Source of the DNA: Blastococcus sp. CT_GayMR20
Lineage (GTDB): Bacteria; Actinomycetota; Actinomycetes; Mycobacteriales; Geodermatophilaceae
Assembly: GCF_004570345.1 (NCBI RefSeq)
Contig: NZ_SPQM01000012.1
Coordinates: forward strand, 1-64,000
Length of the DNA: 64,000 bases
Direction of reading: 5' to 3'
Shown here: in pieces, positions 59,629-64,000 of the stretch
Position numbering within the stretch: the first letter of the stretch is position 1
Layout of the letters: each line of letters starts with the position of its first letter
Made by a program: the position numbers and the translations under genes
The notes under the pieces: generated by a model
Database searches by the model: none
Told to the model about the DNA's origin: nothing
The model's input: only the letters and a program-made list of their open reading frames with translations

Positions 59629-59636
59629 GCAGCCGG

Positions 59637-60062
59637 CTGACCCCGGCGGACGTCGCCTGCTGGGTGCTCAAGACGACCCGTCCGCCGGACGCGATGGCGG
59701 CCGGCTGGGCACCCCGCACGGCGCGTTCGATGACCCGCTGCGTGCGTGCCTCCTACCGCCTCGAGCTGATGGCGGCCGGCCAGCCGTGCCTGCTCTGGGT
59801 GAGCGGCCGGACCGCTCCCGGGGTCCACGCCCTGGGCAGGCTGACCGGTCCGGCGGGCGAGGACGACGACGGCCGTCCGGTGGTCCCCGCCCGGCTGGAG
59901 CTGCTCGCCGAGCCGGTGCCCCGGGCCGAGCTGCTGGCCGATCCGCGGATGCGCGATGCCGAGGTGCTGCGGATGCCGGCCGGCAGCAATCCCTCGTGGC
60001 TGTCGGCCGAGCAGTTCGCCGCGGTCCTCGACCGGGCGGGCGGCGCCGTCCTGGGACGATGA
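59637..60062 (+). CDS. Uncharacterised protein, about 141 aa, start uncertain
   Basis: The conserved-looking body runs from TPADVACWVLKTTRPPDAMA to MPAGSNPSWLSAEQFAAVLD. No ATG or GTG precedes that body at a sensible place: the plausible start is CTG at 59637 (then TPADVAC), 8 nt after the previous stop. The alternatives are a GTG at 59664 that would trim it, or upstream starts that add low-complexity residues antisense-like in character. No domain recognised, though LLWVSGRTAPGVHALGRLTG suggests a small beta-rich binding fold. Function unknown. Confidence 0.6.
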   Translation: MTPADVACWVLKTTRPPDAMAAGWAPRTARSMTRCVRASYRLELMAAGQPCLLWVSGRTAPGVHALGRLTGPAGEDDDGRPVVPARLELLAEPVPRAELLADPRMRDAEVLRMPAGSNPSWLSAEQFAAVLDRAGGAVLGR

Positions 60063-60066
60063 GGGC

Positions 60067-60855
60067 GTGAATCCGAACCGGCTGCGCTGGGGCGCGCTCG
60101 CCTGGCTGCTGACCCTGCAGTTCTTCGTCGTCGAGGCGATCGCGGCGAGCCGGTTCGAGGGGTCCTACTCGCGCGCCGACGACACCATCAGCGCGCTGGG
60201 CGCGGCCGACTCCGCCGCTGCGACCCTGATGAACGCGTCGTTCGTCGTCCAGGGGGTGCTGATCCTCACCGGCACGCTCCTCCTGCGACCGGCGCTGATG
60301 CGCGGGGCGGCGGACGTCGCCCCTGTCCTGCTGGGCGGCGCCGCGGTGGGCGTCGTCCTCGTGGGCGTGTTCCCGACCGACGGCAACTCGACGATGCATG
60401 CGATCGGCGCGGTGCTGTACCTGCTCGGGGGCGGGCTGGCCCTGATCGCTCTCGCCTACGCCGTCCGGCCGCGGTCGGAGCTCCTCGGGACGACGCTGGC
60501 GCTGCTCGGCCTGATCGGGACGGCGGCCACGGTGTTCTTCCTGACCGGCGTCGTCGACGTCCTCGGCAACGGCGGCACCGAGCGCGCGGCCGGGTACGTC
60601 CTCCCCATCGCGCTGGCCGTCGCCGGCGCGGCACTGTGGCGGCTGGGGGTCCCGTCCTCGGATGCGTCGACCGAGGAGCGCCTCACCCGGCGCGAGGAGC
60701 GCGAACTGATCCGCGCGGAGCGGGCCGAGCGCGACCGCCGGCGGGACGAGGCACTCGAGGCGGCGGTCCGGCGTCCGGTCTCCGAGTCCCCGGCGGTGGA
60801 CGCCGACGGAACCGAGGACGACCCGTGGGCGGGCCAGGGGCGCCGGCGGGACTGA
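60067..60855 (+). CDS. DUF998-family membrane protein
   Basis: Protein of 262 residues with about six transmembrane helices (LLTLQFFVVEAIAAS; VLLGGAAVGVVLVGVFPTDG; LGTTLALLGLIGTAATVFFL) and the VFPTDG...HAIGA segments typical of DUF998. The C-terminal ~60 residues are a charged coiled-coil-like tail rich in Arg/Glu (LTRREERELIRAERAERDRR). GTG start 4 nt after the previous stop, so likely co-translated. Its stop abuts, back to back, the stop of the convergent nitroreductase gene. Confidence 0.85.
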   Translation: MNPNRLRWGALAWLLTLQFFVVEAIAASRFEGSYSRADDTISALGAADSAAATLMNASFVVQGVLILTGTLLLRPALMRGAADVAPVLLGGAAVGVVLVGVFPTDGNSTMHAIGAVLYLLGGGLALIALAYAVRPRSELLGTTLALLGLIGTAATVFFLTGVVDVLGNGGTERAAGYVLPIALAVAGAALWRLGVPSSDASTEERLTRREERELIRAERAERDRRRDEALEAAVRRPVSESPAVDADGTEDDPWAGQGRRRD

Positions 60856-61860
60856 TCAGCCCGGCACGAAGGTCAGGACATCCTCGACCGGACGCCGCCC
60901 GCTGACCGCCCCGGTCGGGGTCTGCGGCGGGTACCCCAGCCGCACGAGCAGCTGCGGGTGTCCGACCAGGGAGAGCCGGGACTGCAGCCGGGTGCGCGTC
61001 GCCGGCCAGTCCAGCGCCTGGGTGAGCGGTGACGCGGCCACGCCCGCCGCGGTCGCGTGCAGCAGGATGCGGCCCAGGCCACGGCCGGCCTGCAACCAGT
61101 CGTAGCGGTCGTCGCCGCCGGTGCCCATCAGCACCACGAGCGGGCCTTCCACCTCCGGCGGCGGCGCGTCGGGATCGCCCGCCGGGAGGAACGGTGACTG
61201 CTCGCGCTCGCCGGCGACGAAGTCGCGGATGAGCCAGTTCGAGGGACGGGCGTGCGGGTTCCCGCTCGGCACCGCCTCCACCGGGACGCCGTCCACCGCG
61301 CCGGGGTCGGTCCGCATCCAGCGCTGGATCTCCGCCAGATAGGCGGCGCCCTGCTCCATCTCCTCGGCCCGGGAGACCAGGACGACGGTGGCGACCTCCT
61401 CCTCGGAGCGCGTGATCGGCTTGACCCAGGTGTCGAGGAGGCCGGCCTCCTCCTGCAGCCGGTCCACCAGGTCGGCGGGCACCGCCCGCGACTCGAACGG
61501 TGCGCGCACGGTGTGCCGCCGGTCGATCGCCGCGGCCAGCCCGCGGTCCTCGTCGGAGGGATCGCGGGTGCCCGTCACCTCGATCGTCGCCAGGTGGTCG
61601 GGATCGCCGTCGTCGGTGAGCAGGTCGACCGCGCCGTCGGACCCGGCGGCGGAGAGGGCCACGACGGCGAACTCCAGGGCGCTCCCGCAGCTGATCACCT
61701 GCTGGCGGCCGGTCGGGTCCAGGACGGGCAGGGCACGCTCGCGGTCGAAGAAGAGGTCGAGGCGGTCCGGCCCGGCGACGAACCGCCACGGCTGCGTGTC
61801 GAGGATCGACGGCGCCCATGTGGCGTCGGCCACCACCCGCACCCAGTCCTGCTCCTCCAC
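60856..61860 (-). CDS. Nitroreductase-fold protein (Acg-like)
   Basis: Protein of 334 residues resembling Acg/Rv3131, actinobacterial nitroreductase relatives linked to dormancy and stress. The N-terminus has DATWAPSILDTQPWRFVAG, the FMN-site-like region; DRRHTVRAPFESRAVPADLV marks the second half of the tandem domain. Some family members sequester FMN without nitroreductase activity. GTG start. The stop codons of this gene and the DUF998 gene share the palindrome TGATCA. Confidence 0.85.
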   Translation of the reverse strand: MEEQDWVRVVADATWAPSILDTQPWRFVAGPDRLDLFFDRERALPVLDPTGRQQVISCGSALEFAVVALSAAGSDGAVDLLTDDGDPDHLATIEVTGTRDPSDEDRGLAAAIDRRHTVRAPFESRAVPADLVDRLQEEAGLLDTWVKPITRSEEEVATVVLVSRAEEMEQGAAYLAEIQRWMRTDPGAVDGVPVEAVPSGNPHARPSNWLIRDFVAGEREQSPFLPAGDPDAPPPEVEGPLVVLMGTGGDDRYDWLQAGRGLGRILLHATAAGVAASPLTQALDWPATRTRLQSRLSLVGHPQLLVRLGYPPQTPTGAVSGRRPVEDVLTFVPG

Positions 61861-61965
61861 GCCGACCTCCCGCTCCGTCCGCGGCCAGGAGTCGCCCGGC
61901 GCCCCGGTCTGCTGCCTACCCCATTCCTGGGCGCGGGCGCCGGTGCGTCGCAGCGGCAGCGTTCG

Positions 61966-62898
61966 TCAGAGTGGGGTGCCAGCCTCCTGCGTCACCGGCA
62001 CGGGACGGCGGGGGCGCGTCCGGCGGCGGGACAGGGCGACCCCGGCCAGGCAGACCGCGCCACCGACGACCGCCAGCGCCGGCGGCACCTCGTCGAGGAG
62101 CAGCCAGCCGAGCACGATGACCAGCGGCGGCACCACATAGGTGGTGACCCCGAGCTTTCCGGCGTCCATGCGGGTCAGCGCGTACGCCCAGGTGCTGAAC
62201 GCCAGCGCCGTCGGCACGACGCCGAGGTAGACCATGCCGGCAACCGACGCCGCCGGCGCCCGCCCGAGCTCGTCGATCAGCGCACCGGCCCACGGCAGGC
62301 AGCAGAGCATGCCGACGACGCAGGCGGTGAACGTCACCTGGAGCGCGGGCAGCCGGCGCAGGACCGGCTTCTGGGCCACCACCCCGATCGCGTAGGTCAC
62401 GGCGGCCACGACGCACAGGACGACGCCCACCAGCTCGGTCTCGGCACTGCGAGTGGCCACGCCGATGAGGACGACGCCGGCGAAGGCGACCGCGATGCCG
62501 GCGACCAGCCACCGCGGGAAGCCCTCACCCAGCAGCAGGCCGGCGAAGACCGCGATGAGGATCGGCCCGATGTTCACCAGCATCGCCGTCGTGCCGGCAT
62601 CCAGGTGCTGTTCCGCGGCGTTGAGCGCGACGTTGTAGACGCCGAACCAGCCGACCCCGCAGGCCCCGAGCAGGGCCCACTCCCGGCGCGTGGGCGGCAC
62701 CCAGCCACGACCGACCATGAGCAGGCCCAGCACGGCCGACCCGACGAGGAGACGTCCAAGCGCGAGCGCCCCGGGTGAGAGGTCCTCCCCCACCCCGCGG
62801 ATCGCCACGAACGCCGACGCCCAGGCGAAGAGCGTGACGACGACGGCGAGGATCGTGCGGCTGTCCGGGCGGGCCGGCGCGCTGGTCGGGGTGTTCAC
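61966..62898 (-). CDS. EamA/DMT-family transporter
   Basis: Membrane protein of 310 residues with ten helices and two EamA repeats (TILAVVVTLFAWASAFVAIR opening; GMVYLGVVPTALAFSTWAYA in the second). Substrate unknown. The GTG start lies 6 nt after a TAGGGT -10-like sequence, so the mRNA may be leaderless. A perfect 9-bp inverted repeat starts two bases upstream of the start codon. Confidence 0.88.
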   Translation of the reverse strand: MNTPTSAPARPDSRTILAVVVTLFAWASAFVAIRGVGEDLSPGALALGRLLVGSAVLGLLMVGRGWVPPTRREWALLGACGVGWFGVYNVALNAAEQHLDAGTTAMLVNIGPILIAVFAGLLLGEGFPRWLVAGIAVAFAGVVLIGVATRSAETELVGVVLCVVAAVTYAIGVVAQKPVLRRLPALQVTFTACVVGMLCCLPWAGALIDELGRAPAASVAGMVYLGVVPTALAFSTWAYALTRMDAGKLGVTTYVVPPLVIVLGWLLLDEVPPALAVVGGAVCLAGVALSRRRTRPRRPVPVTQEAGTPL

Positions 62899-62899
62899 G

Positions 62900-62925
62900 G
62901 TCGGACCCTAGGTGCCGGGTCCGAC
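62900..62925. promoter_or_regulatory. Inverted repeat over the EamA promoter
   Basis: GTCGGACCC-TAGGTGCC-GGGTCCGAC, 9-bp perfect arms with an 8-nt spacer, overlapping the putative -10 (TAGGGT on the minus strand) and start region of the EamA gene. A repressor operator is likely; the repressor is not identified. Confidence 0.5.
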
Positions 62926-62959
62926 AGTTCTCCGGCGGGTTTCCGACGTCGTCCTGCGA

Positions 62960-62993
62960 TGGCGGTCCTGCCACCGAAGTTGGCAGTCCGCCA
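62960..62993 (-). terminator. Hairpin after the NmrA-like gene
   Basis: TGGCGG-tc-CTGCCA (62960-62973) pairs with TGGCAG-t-CCGCCA (62981-62993) around a CCGAAGT loop. On the minus strand it begins 4 nt after the stop of the NAD-binding protein gene, the right place for a terminator without U-tract. It is also 62 nt upstream of the EamA start and could have a second role there. Confidence 0.5.
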
Positions 62994-62996
62994 GCG

Positions 62997-63746
62997 CTAT
63001 GCGTGCAGGTGCTCGGCGTAGGTGCGCCGTCCCCGGGCCCCGCCGGACGGCACCGCCGCGCCGTCCCGGACGGCGGCGCTCAACTTGCCGGGCACCGGCG
63101 TGGCGACCACGTGCGTCCCCGGGGCGCGGGCCCCGGCCCAGGCCCGGGCGAGGTCGGCCGCCGCCAGGTCCTCCGGCCCGCCGAACTCGACCACGCCCCC
63201 GGAGGGAGGCATGGCGACCACCTCGGTGACGTGCGCCGCGACCTCCCCCACGTCGACGGGCTGCACCCGCCAGCCCATCGGCACGGGGAGGACCGGGCCG
63301 CGCTTGGCCGAATCGAGGAGGAAGTCGATGAAGTCGTGGAACTGCGTCACGCGCAGCAGGGTCACCGGGAGCCGCGAGGCGAGCAGCACCTGCTCGGCGG
63401 CGAACTTCGCGCGGTAGTAGCCGTACGGGATGCGGTCGACCCCGACGATGGAGAGGTAGACCAGGTGCCGCAGCCGTTCGCGGTCCACGGCCTCGACGAG
63501 CCGGCGCGTGCCGGCGACGTCCACCTGCCAGGGATCACCCTGCGGGTCGCTGGCGGCGTGCACGATGATCTCGGCACCGGCCGCCGCCTGCCTCAGGTCG
63601 GGACCGCCCACCGCCAGGTCCCCTCGAACCCCACCCGGACCGGTCCCCCGCCGCGACAGCAGACGGACCGTGTGGCCGGCCCCCTGGAGCGGTTGCACGA
63701 GGCGCTGTCCGAGGCGACCGGTCCCACCGGTGACGAGTACGTCCAC
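62997..63746 (-). CDS. NmrA/atypical SDR NAD(P)-binding protein
   Basis: Protein of 249 residues. The Rossmann motif VTGGTGRLGQRLVQPL is at the N-terminus, with VHAASDPQGDPWQVDVAGT and YLSIVGVDRIPYGYYRAKFA resembling the atypical/extended SDR NmrA-like group; YYRAK gives the Tyr-x3-Lys. It probably is a quinone or redox-sensing reductase; substrate unknown. Start GTG (MDVLVTGGTGRLG). Divergent from the XRE-headed gene, 74 nt away. Confidence 0.86.
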   Translation of the reverse strand: MDVLVTGGTGRLGQRLVQPLQGAGHTVRLLSRRGTGPGGVRGDLAVGGPDLRQAAAGAEIIVHAASDPQGDPWQVDVAGTRRLVEAVDRERLRHLVYLSIVGVDRIPYGYYRAKFAAEQVLLASRLPVTLLRVTQFHDFIDFLLDSAKRGPVLPVPMGWRVQPVDVGEVAAHVTEVVAMPPSGGVVEFGGPEDLAAADLARAWAGARAPGTHVVATPVPGKLSAAVRDGAAVPSGGARGRRTYAEHLHA

Positions 63747-63793
63747 GCCCCGCAGTCTTGCCTGCGGACTCGCCCGACCGGGTGCACGAACTC

Positions 63794-63814
63794 ATCTCAC
63801 ATGCGAGATAACGT
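63794..63814 (+). promoter_or_regulatory. Palindromic operator and leaderless promoter for the XRE gene
   Basis: ATCTCACATGCGAGAT (63794-63809) is a near-perfect palindrome with ATCTC/GAGAT arms. It runs into TAACGT (63809-63814), a -10-like hexamer that ends 6 nt before the GTG start, the geometry of a leaderless actinobacterial promoter. Autoregulation by the XRE domain encoded just downstream is a reasonable inference. Confidence 0.5.
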
Positions 63815-63820
63815 GCTCCG

Positions 63821-64000
63821 GTGACGCTCACCGACATGCCCGCCGACACCGCCATGGCGCGCATCGGCTCCCTCGTCCGGGACGCCCGCCGCCACCGCGG
63901 CCTCACCCAGCAACAGCTCGCCGACCGCCTCGGCACGAGCCAGAGCGCCGTCGCCCGCATCGAGCAGGGCGGTCAGAACCTCACCCTCGAGCTGCTCGGC
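63821..64000 (+). CDS. XRE helix-turn-helix protein, N-terminal part (window-truncated)
   Basis: Sixty codons are visible before the window ends. Residues ~15-60 form an XRE-type HTH: MARIGSLVRDARRHRGLTQQ, QLADRLGTSQSAVARIEQGG. In actinobacteria this exact kind of N-terminus (VTLTDMPADTAMARIGSLVR) is often fused to a UDP-N-acetylglucosamine 1-carboxyvinyltransferase (MurA-like) domain, so the full gene may be such a fusion; that part is not in the window. GTG start behind an overlapping -10/operator, with no leader. Confidence 0.85.
   Translation, partial: MTLTDMPADTAMARIGSLVRDARRHRGLTQQQLADRLGTSQSAVARIEQGGQNLTLELLG

Noticed and set aside
59367..59636. N-terminal extension of the 141-aa gene to an ATG at 59367
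   Set aside because: The added residues are an out-of-frame shadow of the well-supported 66-aa gene (itself with a ribosome-binding site) and are Arg/Pro low-complexity.

Overview
The window is about 64 kb of very GC-rich DNA. It has many GTG starts, 4-nt ATGA/GTGA gene overlaps and several probable leaderless genes, so it comes from an actinobacterial chromosome. The arginine/pheST/infC gene order, the actinobacterial rrn leader and protein families such as YidD with a Gly/Tyr-rich extension suggest Geodermatophilaceae (Blastococcus, Geodermatophilus or Modestobacter). That family assignment is inference. No phage, insertion sequence, CRISPR array or tRNA was seen.

Layout. 1-477: the 5' end of a 16S rRNA gene with its leader and promoter, transcribed leftwards. 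478-10969: a leftward operon argC-argJ-argB-argD-argF-argR-argG-argH followed by a 3-methyladenine DNA glycosylase gene and tyrS, headed by two ARG-box-like operators. 11017-20689: a second leftward translation block (infC-rpmI-rplT-trmH, then pheS-pheT and a short-chain dehydrogenase). It is split by a 2.9-kb accessory set (EamA transporter, DUF4873 protein, TetR regulator, AurF-like diiron oxygenase). 21010-25501: a PH-domain protein, a metallo-hydrolase, a uridine-kinase-like NTPase, and a GAF-ANTAR / SpoIIE-phosphatase signalling pair.

25597-38519: nitrate assimilation, comprising uroporphyrinogen-III synthase with a DNA-binding domain, a flavodoxin, NarK, NirD, NirB and a molybdopterin nitrate reductase. 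A SigE-type sigma factor and uncharacterised proteins lie within it. NarK imports nitrate, NasC reduces it to nitrite, and siroheme-dependent NirBD reduces that to ammonium; HemD makes the siroheme precursor. 38700-43160: a GNAT, a YciI/ECF-sigma pair, a compositionally odd membrane-protein/lipoprotein pair and ArfB. 43266-43635: a guanidine-III riboswitch controlling a guanidinium exporter. 43619-53503: yidD, mmuM, a dehydrogenase, a 42-codon CxxC protein, a DUF3516 helicase, an arginase-family enzyme, two TauE/SafE transporters and an exported HNH lipoprotein. 53558-58795: alpha-glucan metabolism (TreS-like hydrolase, LLM oxidoreductase, LysE exporter, malQ). 59000-64000: an SOS box with small proteins, DUF998, an Acg-type nitroreductase, EamA, an NmrA-like protein, and the start of an XRE-headed gene cut by the window end.

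The most interesting signals are regulatory: the guanidine-III riboswitch; a canonical PHO box; a LexA box before a 79-aa orphan; three near-identical GTYACC-n5-GTGTCC sites; a four-copy intergenic hairpin family; and infC starting at AUC behind a structured leader. All calls come from reading the sequence without database searches.
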